Of a stretch of DNA of 64,000 bases, positions 7,968-17,135 are shown piece by piece. Within the stretch, counting starts at the first letter, position 1; each line of letters begins with the position of its first letter. The notes under the pieces are model-generated. The model saw only the letters and a list, made by a program, of their open reading frames with translations, was not told the DNA's origin and made no database searches. Origin of the DNA: Acidobacteriota bacterium (GTDB lineage Bacteria > Acidobacteriota > UBA4820 > DSQY01); the NCBI GenBank assembly GCA_040752915.1, contig JBFMHB010000007.1:1-64000 (forward strand). The letters are read 5' to 3'. A program made the translations under genes and the position numbers.

Positions 7968-10056
7968 CGCGAGTCGGGCCTCCCCGGCGCCGCCGGCCCG
8001 GCCCGCGAGCCGGAGGCGGCCACCCTTCGGGCGCGAAGTGCGCCTCCCCCATCAGACGGTCCACCCGGACCAGCCGCACCGGAAAAAGGTCGCCGACCTG
8101 AATCCGCGCCCCGTTGAACCGACCCCTGGCCGCCAGGCCGTCGCGCTCCACGGTGAAGTAATCCCCCTCCATGAGCGCAAAGGGACAGACCCCCTCGATG
8201 AGATGGTCCACCAGTTCGATGCGGGCCCCGAAGCGCGTGAAGCCGAGCACGATGGCCTGAAAGGTGTCTCCCAGGCGCCCGGAGAGGAACGCCATCTGGT
8301 GCCAGCTGACCACTTCCCGCTCTGCGAGGTCCGCCGCCCTCTCCGTCGAAGAGCAGTGGTTCGCGAGGTCCTCGACGGCTTCTTCCTTCTCGGTTTCTTC
8401 TCCCAGCAGGGCCCGGTGGACGATCAGATCGGGATAACGGCGGATCGGCGATGTGAAGTGGCAGTAGGTGCGAAATCCCAGCCCGTAGTGAAGCCTCGGC
8501 GCAGGTGCGTACCGGGCCTGCGCCATGGCCCTCAGGATGAGATAGGAGACGATCTTGGCGGCGCGGTGGCCCTCGCAGCGCCGGAGCAGGGTCTGGAGGG
8601 CCCTGGGATCGGAAAGGTCCCTCATGCCCGCCGCGCCGAGCCCCAGGGCGTTCAGCAGGGGCCGGAGGGCCTCCAGCTTTTCGGGGTCCGGAGGATCGTG
8701 GACCCTGAAGAGGGCGAGGCTCCCTCTCCTGGCCAGCTCGCGCGCCACGGCCACGTTCGCCGCGAGCATGGCCTCCTCCACCAGCCGGTGCGTCGCGAGG
8801 CGCACGGAGGGAAGGACGTCCTCGACTCGCCCCGTGAGGCCGAAGCGCAGGCTGGCCTCGGGGAGGTCCAGATCGAGGGAGCCCAATGAGAGCCGGTGCT
8901 TGAAAAGGGCCCTGGATAGGTCCCGCGCGTCCCGGAGGAGGCGCACGAGGTCCGTGGCTTCGCGGGGAGGCGCCTCCTCCAGCAGCGTCTGGGCCTCCTC
9001 GTAGGAAAGGACCTGGTCGGCGCGAATCACGCTTCGGTAGAAGCCCGCCCTTCGCACGCGGCCCGAGGGATCCACCGTGAGGTCCACGGTTACGGCGGGG
9101 CGGTCTCGCCCCTCGAGAAGCGAACAGGCATCCGCCGAGAGGGCGCGGGGGAGCATGGGGTAGACCGTTCCCGGAAGGTAGACGCTGTTCCCGCGGCGGC
9201 GCGCCTCCCGGTCCAGGGCCGTCCCGCGGCGGACGAAATGGGAGACGTCCGCGATGTGGACCCAGAGCCGGTACCCCTCCTTCTCGCGGCGGACCGATAG
9301 CGCGTCGTCGTGGTCCTTGGCGTCGGCCGGATCGAGGGTCAGGGTGGGCAGGTCCCTCAAGTCCCTCCGCCCCTCGATGAAATCGGCACCCTCGGCGGAG
9401 GCCAGGGCCTCGGCCTCCACCTCCGGTGGGAACTGGGCATCCAATCCAAACCGCCCTTCGGCCGCCCGAACCGGGGTGCTGGGATCGTCGAGGTCTCCCA
9501 GGAGGACGGCGGAAGAGGCCGCGGCAAGATCCGCCCCTGCCTCGGGAACCACGGCCACCACTCGACCCTCCAGTGAGGCCCACTCTCTCAGGGCGATGGA
9601 TGGCTGGGAACCGCCGAAGGGAAGGACCCTCCCCGACTGGACAATCCCGATAACTGGGCGGGCGGTTCTGGAAAGGACCCGCGCCACGTGGGCCTCGGGC
9701 CGGCCCCCTCGCCCCCGTCCCGGGACCACGTGGGCCGAGACCCGGTCTCCCTCCAGGGCCCCGCCCGTCTTCCCCGGAGGTACGAAGAGGTCTTCCCCGC
9801 CCGCATCCGGGGTGAGAAAGCCGAAGCCGCCCCGCGCCGCGTGAAAGGTTCCGGCGACGGCCCGGGGGCGGCGAGAGAGACGCACGAGGCGCCTCGCCCT
9901 CTCCACGAGGCCCTGGGCTTCCAGCGCGCGGACGATCCCCTCCAGGGCATACCGTTTCTTGCCCGTGAAACCGAGTTCGGAGGCCATCCGATTCAGGGTG
10001 AACCCCTCCTCGGGCCGGCTTTCCAGGAGCGAAAGGACTTCGTCACGCAGGCTCAT
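7963..10056 (-). CDS. rnr: Ribonuclease R (RNB-family 3'-5' exoribonuclease)
   Basis: A processive exoribonuclease that degrades structured RNA from the 3' end to nucleoside 5'-monophosphates. 697 residues. Order: winged-helix domain (~1-62), cold-shock domains (AAGTFHAARGGFGFLTPDAGGEDLFVPP...), RNB catalytic domain with metal-binding Asp residues in LTLDPADAKDHDDALSV and TSPIRRYPDLIVHRAL, and a short C-terminal S1 domain (DTFQAIVLGFTRFGARIEL...) with a basic tail. I choose the ATG at 10056 (MSLRDEVLSLL); the longer frame would add 37 residues coded inside the phosphatase gene. The upstream phosphatase stop is one base away (TGAAATG). Downstream, 48 bases separate it from AMP phosphorylase, whose substrates are the products of this enzyme. 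Confidence 0.94.
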   Translation of the reverse strand: MSLRDEVLSLLESRPEEGFTLNRMASELGFTGKKRYALEGIVRALEAQGLVERARRLVRLSRRPRAVAGTFHAARGGFGFLTPDAGGEDLFVPPGKTGGALEGDRVSAHVVPGRGRGGRPEAHVARVLSRTARPVIGIVQSGRVLPFGGSQPSIALREWASLEGRVVAVVPEAGADLAAASSAVLLGDLDDPSTPVRAAEGRFGLDAQFPPEVEAEALASAEGADFIEGRRDLRDLPTLTLDPADAKDHDDALSVRREKEGYRLWVHIADVSHFVRRGTALDREARRRGNSVYLPGTVYPMLPRALSADACSLLEGRDRPAVTVDLTVDPSGRVRRAGFYRSVIRADQVLSYEEAQTLLEEAPPREATDLVRLLRDARDLSRALFKHRLSLGSLDLDLPEASLRFGLTGRVEDVLPSVRLATHRLVEEAMLAANVAVARELARRGSLALFRVHDPPDPEKLEALRPLLNALGLGAAGMRDLSDPRALQTLLRRCEGHRAAKIVSYLILRAMAQARYAPAPRLHYGLGFRTYCHFTSPIRRYPDLIVHRALLGEETEKEEAVEDLANHCSSTERAADLAEREVVSWHQMAFLSGRLGDTFQAIVLGFTRFGARIELVDHLIEGVCPFALMEGDYFTVERDGLAARGRFNGARIQVGDLFPVRLVRVDRLMGEAHFAPEGWPPPARGPGRRRRGGPTRV

Positions 10057-10057
10057 T

Positions 10058-10819
10058 TCAGGAGCGCCAAAGCCCACGCTTCCGAACCGCGCAGAGGACG
10101 GGCTGAACGGCCTCGCCATCCAGGAGCCTCCGCGGATTGGCCACGCACAGGCGCCGGGCGGCCTCACGGCCGTACCGCCGGACCACGACCTCCACGGCCT
10201 CCCGGAAGACGGGCCTGCGGCCCGTTGGAGAATGCGCGTCGGAGGCCATCACGTGGACCCACCCTCGCTCCAGGAAGGCGAAGGAGGCCTTTTGAACCGC
10301 CGAGCCGAAGTGGCCCGCCACGCTGGCGCAGGTGAGCTGGAAGGGTATCCCCGCCTCGGCGATCCCCGAAAGGCGGCCGGGATCCCTCTGGGCGTAGGGG
10401 TAGCGCTCCGGGTGCGCCAGGACGGGTTCCGCGCCGGCGAGCCGAAGCCGGTACAGAACCTCCTCCACCCCGGGAGGACAAAGGAGAAGCGGGAGCTCCA
10501 CGAGGACGTAGGCGGCCCTCTCGCCCAGGGGAAGCAGGTCACCGGCCGACCACGCTTCGGCCAGGTCCGGCCGGAAATGGACCTCGCCTCCGAGGTGAAG
10601 TTCGATTCCCCGGCCGGAGGCCTTCTCCGACCAGGCGCGGAATGCCTCCCGGAGGTCCCCGGGGCGGTTCGGATAGCGGTCCGGCCACATATGGGGCGTC
10701 ACGCAGAGGGCCGACACCTTCTCCTCGCGGGCCTGGGTGAGCATGGCCGAGGATTCGGCCCAGTCCGCCGCGCCGTCGTCCACCCCGGGCAAGAGGTGAC
10801 AATGGACATCCACGTACAT
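10058..10819 (-). CDS. PHP-domain protein tyrosine phosphatase, CpsB/YwqE type
   Basis: A metal-dependent phosphatase of the PHP superfamily, 253 residues. Metal-binding motifs in order: VHCHLLPGVDDGA (residues ~5-17), VTPHMWPDRYPN, LGGEVHF, LAHPERYP and MASDAHSPTGRRP. The pattern matches CpsB/YwqE/Wzb-like phosphotyrosine phosphatases that act on polysaccharide-export tyrosine kinases; histidinol phosphatase HisK/HisJ is the related alternative. The start at 10819 (MYVDVHCHLL) is favoured because the PHP motif normally begins within a few residues and GAGGCGG lies upstream; an ATG at 10855 would add 12. No capsule gene is next to it. It is the first gene of the leftward string that continues with RNase R. 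Confidence 0.85.
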   Translation of the reverse strand: MYVDVHCHLLPGVDDGAADWAESSAMLTQAREEKVSALCVTPHMWPDRYPNRPGDLREAFRAWSEKASGRGIELHLGGEVHFRPDLAEAWSAGDLLPLGERAAYVLVELPLLLCPPGVEEVLYRLRLAGAEPVLAHPERYPYAQRDPGRLSGIAEAGIPFQLTCASVAGHFGSAVQKASFAFLERGWVHVMASDAHSPTGRRPVFREAVEVVVRRYGREAARRLCVANPRRLLDGEAVQPVLCAVRKRGLWRS

Positions 10820-10926
10820 ATCCGCCTCGCGCTCCGGCGGATCCCTTCCGGGCAAACGCTCCCCGTTCCCCCGACCCTTCCGGCCTAGGGGGTTCTGGCG
10901 CCCGCCCTGACGAGATCCGCCCCGGC

Positions 10927-10938
10927 TATGCTAGCATA
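10927..10938. promoter_or_regulatory. AT-rich 12-bp palindrome in the divergent intergenic region
   Basis: TATGCTAGCATA is a perfect palindrome in the 144-base gap between the PHP phosphatase (minus) and dCMP deaminase (plus). Both strands carry a TATGCT -10-like hexamer. A CTGACG lies 14 bases before it on the plus strand, too close for a good promoter. It could be an operator or overlapping -10 elements. Confidence 0.3.
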
Positions 10939-10963
10939 GGGGCCCATCGGCGAGGTCTGGCGC

Positions 10964-11389
10964 ATGCGAAAGTCCTGGGACGAGTACTTCATGGATATCG
11001 CGAGGGAGGTGGCGAGCCGGGCCACCTGCGACCGGAAACACGTCGGGTGCGTCCTCGTGAAGGACAAGTACATCATCGCGACGGGCTACAACGGGTCCGT
11101 GGCGGGCTTGCCCCACTGCGACGAAGCGGGTCACATGATGGTGAACGGCCACTGCGAGCGGACGAGCCACGCCGAGGCCAACGCCATCGTCCAGGCCGCC
11201 AAGCACGGGGTTTCCACCGACGGCGCCACGGCCTACATCACCGCTTCACCGTGTTGGACCTGCTTCAAGCTCCTCGCCTCTTCGGGGATCCGCCGCATCG
11301 TCTTCGGCGAGTTCTACCGGGACGACCGGATCTTCGAGGCCGCAAGGGACCTGAGCATCGAGCTGGTGGACGCCTCCGTAAAACCCTAG
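10964..11389 (+). CDS. Deoxycytidylate (dCMP) deaminase family protein
   Basis: Probably deaminates dCMP to dUMP for dTTP synthesis. 141 residues, the usual size of the ComEB/dCMP deaminase family. Zinc-site motifs: HAEANAIVQAA (His ligand and proton-shuttling Glu) and SPCWTCFKLL (two Cys ligands); the N-terminal extra zinc or dNTP-binding part is represented by CDRKHVGCVLV and CDEAGHMMVNGHCERTSH. GAGGT lies upstream of the ATG. prmC follows 15 bases later, so the two form a short operon. A general cytidine-type deaminase is the alternative. Confidence 0.88.
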   Translation: MRKSWDEYFMDIAREVASRATCDRKHVGCVLVKDKYIIATGYNGSVAGLPHCDEAGHMMVNGHCERTSHAEANAIVQAAKHGVSTDGATAYITASPCWTCFKLLASSGIRRIVFGEFYRDDRIFEAARDLSIELVDASVKP

Positions 11390-11404
11390 GGGAGGTGAGG
11401 GGCC

Positions 11405-12244
11405 GTGGACGCGGGGGAGTGGCTCCGGGAAGCTCACGGACGCCTGAGGGCCTCGGGCGTTCCCCACCCGGGACGGGACGCGCTGCTTCTCCTGGCGCAG
11501 GCTCTGCAGTCCGACAAGGCGGAGGTCCTCGCGCACCCGGAGAGGGCCATCCCGCCGTCGTCGCTCGCCCTGCTCCAAAGCCTCCTCTCCCGCCGCGAGA
11601 GCCGGGAACCCCTCCAGTACATCCGGGGATTCCACGAATTCTGGGGGCTGAAGGTGCGGGTGGGTCCCGGATGCCTGATCCCCAGGCCCGAGACGGAGCA
11701 CCTCGTGGAATCGGCCCTGCGCCTCTTGCAAGAACGAACCGCGCCGAGGATCGTCGAGGCGGGAACCGGGTCCGGGGCCGTTCTCCTCGCCCTTTCCGTC
11801 GAGAGGCCCGACGCCGCGTTCATCGGGCTGGAGCGGGAGCGGGAAGCGCTGGCCTGGAGCCGCGCCAATCTGTCCGGCCGACCCAACGTCTGCCTGGTCC
11901 AGGGGGACTTCCTTCGGCCTCCTTTCGCCGGAGGGCTGGACCTCGTCCTCAGCAACCCCCCCTACGTGACGGATCCGGAGTGGGATGACCTTCCCCCAGA
12001 GGTGCGCCGATTCGAACCCCCGCAGGCCCTGCGTTGCGGCCCCGACCCCCTGTCCCCTTACCGGGCCCTTGCGGGCTGGTCCGCCCGGGCGCTCCGGCCG
12101 GGGGGCCATCTCCTGTGCGAAATCGGAGCGGCCCAGGCGCGACGAGTCCGCGCCCTCAGGAGCCTGCACGGGGATCTGATCTGGAAGTTCTCCCTGCGCG
12201 ATCTCGCCGGCCGGGTTCGGGTCTGCGCGTGGGAACGGTCCTGA
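11405..12244 (+). CDS. prmC: Release factor glutamine methyltransferase PrmC
   Basis: Methylates the GGQ glutamine of peptide release factors RF1/RF2 using S-adenosylmethionine. 279 residues. N-terminal helical domain (~1-75), then the Rossmann methyltransferase domain: IPRPETEHLVE (residues ~96-106), SAM-binding VEAGTGSGAVLLALS, and the catalytic SNPPY motif at ~184. GTG start at 11405 supported by the strong GGGGAGGTGAGG just upstream. In many bacteria prmC is next to prfA; here no prfA is visible and the partner is dCMP deaminase. Confidence 0.94.
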   Translation: MDAGEWLREAHGRLRASGVPHPGRDALLLLAQALQSDKAEVLAHPERAIPPSSLALLQSLLSRRESREPLQYIRGFHEFWGLKVRVGPGCLIPRPETEHLVESALRLLQERTAPRIVEAGTGSGAVLLALSVERPDAAFIGLEREREALAWSRANLSGRPNVCLVQGDFLRPPFAGGLDLVLSNPPYVTDPEWDDLPPEVRRFEPPQALRCGPDPLSPYRALAGWSARALRPGGHLLCEIGAAQARRVRALRSLHGDLIWKFSLRDLAGRVRVCAWERS

Positions 12245-12283
12245 GGGGGACCTTCTCAATGGATCCGGGCTGGCTCGGGGGGC

Positions 12284-15200
12284 CTATTTTCCGGACAACC
12301 TCTTGATCCGGCTTCGGATGTCCCGGTAGTTGGCGTCGGAGGCGTACACCTCGCGGAAGAGGGCGCCCGCCTCCTCCGCGTTTCCCATTTCCTCCAGGGT
12401 GTCCGCGAGGTCGTACTTGATGCCCGTCATGACCTCCTCCGGGAACCCCTGGGCCGTAAGTCCCTTTCGATACCACTTCTCCGCCAGTTCCAGCAGCCCC
12501 TTCTGCCGGAAGCAGATCCCCAGCATGGAACAGCATTCCACGAAGTACTGCGGAGACCTCGCCGCCATCTGGAATTCGCCGATGGCCTCGTCCAGGAGCT
12601 CCATCTCCTTGTAGGCGATGCCAAGGTTGTAGTGGGTCGCGTAATCCTCCTCGCCGACCTTCTTTTCCACCCCCTTCTTGAACTCCTCGAAAACCTCCTC
12701 GAAGGACATCTCCTCGGGGGATTTCGGCGTCTCCTCGAAGAGGGATTCCTCCGAGGACTGGAGCCCTTCGAGGGCCGCGCCCAGTTCGTTGGCGAGCTCC
12801 AGGAACTCGTCCTTGCCGGACTCTTCCGTGAAGGCCTTCTGGTCGCGCTCGAGCACGTCGGGGGGCAAGAGTTCCTCCAGGCTCACCCTGAGCTTGGTCC
12901 GGCTCCTGGGTGAGGCCGCGGCAGGAGCCTCCTGCGGCGCCTCCTCCGCCTCAACCCCGGGCAGGGAGGGAGCTTCCTCCGGAAGGACCTCCGCCTCTTC
13001 CTGGAGCGGCGCATCGAGGGCCGCAGGTCCGACATCGGCCAGAGGCGCCTCCGGGAAGGCGTCCTTCTCCAAGAGGGCCTCCTCGGGCCCCGAATCCAGA
13101 ACGAACTCGTCGGCGGACCGGCCATCACCTCCGGAGGCCGATTCGGGAGCGGGGAACTCGATGAGCGGCGCCTCCTCGGGCGCCTCCACCAGGGGTTCGA
13201 AGGGGGCGGGAGGCTCCTGAACGGCCTCGTCGAATCGGCGCCTGAGGTCCACCACTCTCGGGTGACCGGCCCATCTCGCCTCGAGCCCTTCCAGGGCTCG
13301 CTTGGCTTCCCCGAACAACTCCTGACTGAGGTAGAATTCCGCCTCTTCCAGGCTCTCCGTGAGTTCGGCGTCGGCTCGGATCTCCTCCTCCGCCAGATGC
13401 AGGGAAAAAGAGGGGACCTCCGCTTCGGGCGCTTGGGGATGGTGCGGCTCCTCGGGAGACGGCTCCTCGGAAGGCGCCATTTCGCCCAGGAGCTCTTCCT
13501 GAACCGGCGGTTCCTCCACCGGCTCCACTCGGGGCTCTTCTTCGAGGGGCGTTCCGCCAACCTCGTCCAGAGAGATCTCGACTTCGAGGTCCGCGGGCTC
13601 CCGGCGGGGGGCCGCCGCCGCGGGGAGAAGCAGATCCAGATCGAGTTCCGGCAGTCCTGGCCGAACGGCGCTCTGGGCCTTGGCGGGCTCGAGGAACTCC
13701 CGGAGGGCCTCGCTGTTGGGGTCCAGGGCGCGCGCCTCTTCGACGAGATTGTCCCGGGTTTCCCGATCCCCCTGGATTTCGAAGACGCGGGCGAGCTTCA
13801 GAATCTGCCGCACGGCTTTGTCGGGCTTCTTCTGCTTCCGAAAAATGGAGATGAGTTTCTGGTGGGCGTGGACGTGGTCCGGCGCCTTGCGGAGAATGGC
13901 CTGCAGTTCGGCGATGGCCTTGTCCGCGAACCCGTATTTCAGGAAGACCTCGGCCTCCGTGAGCTGTTCGCGGATGGCCTCGGCCTCCCGGGGGGTGAAC
14001 ACCTTGCCCGAGGGTCCCGGCGGGGGCGTTTCGGAAGGGCCCTCCGGCCTCCCCGGCTGGGCCGGCGGCATCGGGGAGGGTGGAGGGGGCTCCTCCGCGG
14101 GAAGCCGCGGGGGGCCCGAGGAGAGGGAGGCGGTGACATCCGCCTGCTCCATCTGGAGGTCGCCCACGTCGATCTCGATCTCGAGTTCGCCCGTTTCCTC
14201 CGCCGATGCCGACAGATCCTCCGGTTCGGAAACAGGGGGGGCGGCGGCCGGAACCGGCCTCGGAGGCGCCGGGGGAGGCGCGGGAGCGACGGGAGCCCCT
14301 CCTCCCCGCAGGCGTTCGAGTCTCTCCTGGTAGAGGGGGTTGGCCGGATCGATCCGGACCATTTCTTCCACGGCCGCCCGGGCCTCCTGGTCGCTCCTCT
14401 GCTCCTCGGCCGTGGCGGCGAGGTTGGACAGGGCGGCGAGGAGTCGGCGGGCGTCCCCCGACCTCCTCGCCACATCGGCGAGCCCCTTGAGACCCTCCAG
14501 ATTGCCGGGAGCGTGGGAGAGCACCTCGTTGAGGAGGGCTTCCACGTCGGCCAGGCGGACTGGATCGCAGGTTTTCCCCCAGGTCCCCAGGGCGGCGAAG
14601 GCCTCGCTGTGGCGGTTTGCGCCGACCAGGAGCTTGATGTGCCGGCTATGAGCCGCGACGCTGTCGGGCCGGGACTTCAGGAGGCGCAGGCAAAGGCCTT
14701 CCGCCTCCTTGCCCCGCTGGGTTTCGCTCAGGGCGTCGATCTTGAGGAGGAGGAGGGACTCGGCGTCCGGGTGCTTCTCGAGGAGGGTGTCCAGGATTTC
14801 CAGGGCATGCTGGGCCTGCTGACTCGAGAGGAGCTTCTTGACCAGGCCCTCGAGCGGCCGGATGTTGTCCGGGCTCAGCTGAAGGGCCCGTTCGAAGAGC
14901 CTGGCGGCCTCCTTCAGGAGGCCCTCCGAGACGAGCTGGTTCGCGGCCTTCAGGTACTCTCGAACGCCTTCGTCGGTCCTCCCGAGCTTGAGGAGGTTGT
15001 CCCCGACCTGGACGCGGATTTTGATGTTCTCGGGCTCCAGGTCGAGCACCTTCCGCTGGACCCGGATGAGCGCGTCGAGGTTCCCGCTCTGGCCCACGAG
15101 CCGGCCGACCTGATCGTACGCGAGCCTCGCCTCCCGGATGAAGCCCTGCTGTTCCGACAGGGAACCCAGCATCTCCCAGGCCTGGAGGTTCTCCGGCTGC

Positions 15201-15463
15201 TCCCGGGTGGCGATCTTCAGGGAGGCGACGGCCTTCGTGGCGAAGCCGTCCTTCGCGTAGAGTTCCGCCACCTTGATGAGCATGGGCACGGCGGCGGTCT
15301 TGTTTCCCAGGCGAAGGTACAGGTTGCCGATCTGGTTGAGGGTCTGGATGTCCCGTGGATTGTCTTCGGCGAGTTTCTGGAGTTCGCGGACGGCGTCCTG
15401 GATGCGGTTGGCCCGCAAGAACTTGTCCACGTTGGCCTTGGTCTTCGCTCGGTCCAGGGCCAT
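12284..15463 (-). CDS. Large TPR-repeat protein with acidic Pro/Glu linkers
   Basis: A 1059-residue cytosolic protein, presumably a scaffold; no enzymatic domain is seen. TPR blocks occupy roughly residues 1-395, ~505-605 (LTEAEVFLKYGFADKAIAELQ), ~715-775 (LEEAEFYLSQELFGEAKRAL) and ~935-1059 (YATHYNLGIAYKEMELLDEAIGEFQ). They are joined by long Pro- and Glu-rich linkers (e.g. ~396-500, ~640-715, ~785-900). Many bacteria of this kind carry such proteins beside motility or envelope genes. The ATG at 15463 shares one base with the rnhB stop (TGATG), so it is the last gene of the rpsP operon. It converges with prmC, 39 bases apart, with no clear terminator between. Confidence 0.85.
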   Translation of the reverse strand: MALDRAKTKANVDKFLRANRIQDAVRELQKLAEDNPRDIQTLNQIGNLYLRLGNKTAAVPMLIKVAELYAKDGFATKAVASLKIATREQPENLQAWEMLGSLSEQQGFIREARLAYDQVGRLVGQSGNLDALIRVQRKVLDLEPENIKIRVQVGDNLLKLGRTDEGVREYLKAANQLVSEGLLKEAARLFERALQLSPDNIRPLEGLVKKLLSSQQAQHALEILDTLLEKHPDAESLLLLKIDALSETQRGKEAEGLCLRLLKSRPDSVAAHSRHIKLLVGANRHSEAFAALGTWGKTCDPVRLADVEALLNEVLSHAPGNLEGLKGLADVARRSGDARRLLAALSNLAATAEEQRSDQEARAAVEEMVRIDPANPLYQERLERLRGGGAPVAPAPPPAPPRPVPAAAPPVSEPEDLSASAEETGELEIEIDVGDLQMEQADVTASLSSGPPRLPAEEPPPPSPMPPAQPGRPEGPSETPPPGPSGKVFTPREAEAIREQLTEAEVFLKYGFADKAIAELQAILRKAPDHVHAHQKLISIFRKQKKPDKAVRQILKLARVFEIQGDRETRDNLVEEARALDPNSEALREFLEPAKAQSAVRPGLPELDLDLLLPAAAAPRREPADLEVEISLDEVGGTPLEEEPRVEPVEEPPVQEELLGEMAPSEEPSPEEPHHPQAPEAEVPSFSLHLAEEEIRADAELTESLEEAEFYLSQELFGEAKRALEGLEARWAGHPRVVDLRRRFDEAVQEPPAPFEPLVEAPEEAPLIEFPAPESASGGDGRSADEFVLDSGPEEALLEKDAFPEAPLADVGPAALDAPLQEEAEVLPEEAPSLPGVEAEEAPQEAPAAASPRSRTKLRVSLEELLPPDVLERDQKAFTEESGKDEFLELANELGAALEGLQSSEESLFEETPKSPEEMSFEEVFEEFKKGVEKKVGEEDYATHYNLGIAYKEMELLDEAIGEFQMAARSPQYFVECCSMLGICFRQKGLLELAEKWYRKGLTAQGFPEEVMTGIKYDLADTLEEMGNAEEAGALFREVYASDANYRDIRSRIKRLSGK

Positions 15464-16074
15464 CAGGCCGTCTCCTGCCCCACGCCGCGGAAGGTTCGCC
15501 GGTGCATCGGCGTGGGCCCCAACCTACGCAGGGCCTCGAGGTGGCCTTGCGTGGCATACCCCTTGTGCCGCCCGAGCCCGTATCCCGGGAACTGGCGGTC
15601 CAAATCCCTTACGAGCCGGTCTCTCGTGACCTTGGCCACGATGGAGGCGGCCGCTACGCTCGCGGAGCACCCGTCTCCCTGTACGACGGCTCGTCCCGTC
15701 AAGGATACCTCAGGATAGTGAGGGCCGTCTACCAGCACGAAGTCCGGCCGGGGCGCGCCCAGGCCGTCAAGGGCCCGGGCCATGGCTTGGAGGGAGGCCC
15801 TCAGGATGTCCGTCGCGTCGATTTCCTCGCAGGTGGAGAAACCGGTGGAAAAGCGGTGGCCGTCGGCCACCAACCGGCCGTACAGCCTCTCCCTCATTCC
15901 CTCCGAGAGCGTCTTCGAATCGCGGTAAAGGGAGAGGTCCTTCCGCCGGTCAAGAACCACGGCCGCGGCGACCACCGGGCCAAAGAGAGCCCCCCGGCCG
16001 GCCTCGTCCACGCCGGCCACCGCCAGATACCCCCGGGCCCAGAGGTCCCGCTCGAGCGCGAGAAGGTCGGGCAC
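15463..16074 (-). CDS. rnhB: Ribonuclease HII
   Basis: Cleaves the RNA strand of RNA/DNA hybrids and initiates removal of misincorporated ribonucleotides. 203 residues. Catalytic acidic residues are in GVDEAGRGALFGPVVAAAV (Asp and Glu), and further Asp in LVDG and ASIVAKVTRDR; RDSKTLSEGMRE is also typical. GTG start at 16074 with GAGGAGGG upstream, overlapping the rplS end. The L19-RNase HII order is a classic bacterial arrangement. Confidence 0.95.
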   Translation of the reverse strand: MPDLLALERDLWARGYLAVAGVDEAGRGALFGPVVAAAVVLDRRKDLSLYRDSKTLSEGMRERLYGRLVADGHRFSTGFSTCEEIDATDILRASLQAMARALDGLGAPRPDFVLVDGPHYPEVSLTGRAVVQGDGCSASVAAASIVAKVTRDRLVRDLDRQFPGYGLGRHKGYATQGHLEALRRLGPTPMHRRTFRGVGQETA

Positions 16075-16084
16075 CCGGCCCTCC

Positions 16085-16435
16085 TCAGGCCTTGCCCACC
16101 TCCTCGATGCGCGCCTTCTTGCCCTTGAGGGCGCGGAGGTAGTAAAGCTTGGCCCGTCGAACCTTTCCTTCGGACACGAGCTCGATCCGATCGACGATGG
16201 GGCTGTGGAGCGGGAAGATCCTCTCCACGCCGATCCCTCCGGAGATCTTGCGGACGGTGATCGTCTCGCGGATGCCGCCGTGCTTCCGGGCGACGACCAC
16301 GCCCTGAAACACCTGCAGACGCTCCTTTTCCCCCTCCCGGACCTTCACGTGGACCTTGACCGTGTCGCCGGCCTTGAACTGGGGGAGGTCGGCCCGAAGG
16401 CCTTCCTTTTCCACCGACCCGATTTTCTCACTCAT
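16085..16435 (-). CDS. rplS: Ribosomal protein bL19
   Basis: Large-subunit ribosomal protein at the 30S-50S interface. 116 residues, usual length. Family motifs [56 protein letters not shown] and [19 protein letters not shown]. Its ATG lies inside the trmD tail (8-base overlap), indicating translational coupling. The longer frame upstream of this ATG is a shadow of trmD. Confidence 0.97.
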   Translation of the reverse strand: MSEKIGSVEKEGLRADLPQFKAGDTVKVHVKVREGEKERLQVFQGVVVARKHGGIRETITVRKISGGIGVERIFPLHSPIVDRIELVSEGKVRRAKLYYLRALKGKKARIEEVGKA

Positions 16436-17135
16436 GGCATGCCTCCCGCGCGGCCCGGCCCACGAGCAGGTCCGGCCGCTTCTTCCGAGTGGTCTCGATG
16501 GCCTGATCGAGGCGCCATCTCCGGATGGCCTCGTGGTTCCCCGAGAGCAGGATTTCCGGTACCGCCCAACCCCGAAATTCGGCCGGGCGGGTGTAGTGCG
16601 GATATTCGAGCAGATCTCCCCGGAAGGACTCCTCCTCCGTGGAGGCTCCGTCCCCAAGGGCGCCGGGCAGAAGCCGGACGACCGCGTCGAGGACGACGGC
16701 CGCGGCGGGCTCGCCGCCGGAGAGAACGTAATCCCCGATGGACACCTCCCGGTCCACGAGGTGGTCCACCACCCTTTGATCGAGTCCCTCGTACCGGCCG
16801 CAAAGGAGTCCCAGCCGGGGCAGGAGGGAGAACTCCTCCGCGAGGGTTTGGGTGAAGCGCTCCCCTTTGGGGGACAGGTAGACCAGCGGCATGTCCCCTC
16901 CCGTCTCGGCCCGCAGAGCCTCGACGGCGGCGAAGATGGGCTCGGGCTTGAGGACCATTCCCGGACCACCGCCGAAGGGCGAATCGTCCACCGTCCGGTG
17001 CTTGTCGGACGCGTGGTCGCGGAAGTTGTGCAGGCGGACGTCCACCACTCCGGCCGCCCGGGCCCTCTTCACGATGGAATGCGCGAGGAATCCCTCGAGC
17101 ATCTCGGGGAAAAGGGTCAGCACGTCAATCCGCAT
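16428..17135 (-). CDS. trmD: tRNA (guanine37-N1)-methyltransferase
   Basis: SPOUT-class SAM-dependent enzyme that methylates G37 of tRNAs and prevents +1 frameshifts. 235 residues. [13 protein letters not shown] at the start, [12 protein letters not shown], and the trefoil-knot cofactor site [13 protein letters not shown]...[40 protein letters not shown] near the end. GGAAGG precedes the ATG. Start overlaps the rimM end by 11 bases and end overlaps rplS by 8 bases. Confidence 0.97.
   Translation of the reverse strand: MRIDVLTLFPEMLEGFLAHSIVKRARAAGVVDVRLHNFRDHASDKHRTVDDSPFGGGPGMVLKPEPIFAAVEALRAETGGDMPLVYLSPKGERFTQTLAEEFSLLPRLGLLCGRYEGLDQRVVDHLVDREVSIGDYVLSGGEPAAAVVLDAVVRLLPGALGDGASTEEESFRGDLLEYPHYTRPAEFRGWAVPEILLSGNHEAIRRWRLDQAIETTRKKRPDLLVGRAAREACHE

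Noticed and set aside
7175-9583. An 802-codon minus-strand open frame across rnr and the AMP phosphorylase gene
   Set aside because: Out of frame with both real genes and low complexity.
10058-10819. PHP gene as the missing histidinol-phosphate phosphatase
   Set aside because: Its motifs fit the CpsB/YwqE tyrosine phosphatase group, and it is 20 kb away in an unrelated operon; it remains a weak alternative to the HAD enzyme.
10919-10945. Divergent promoter pair over the TATGCTAGCATA palindrome
   Set aside because: Neither strand has a suitable -35 at 16-18 bases; kept only as a low-confidence palindrome.
12004-12025. A GATTCGAACCCCCGC stretch resembling a tRNA T-arm
   Set aside because: It lies inside the well-supported prmC coding frame and no acceptor, D or anticodon arms can be placed around it.
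13262-15718. An 818-codon plus-strand open frame across the TPR gene
   Set aside because: Antisense shadow of a repeat-rich GC-rich gene; no ribosome binding site or motif.
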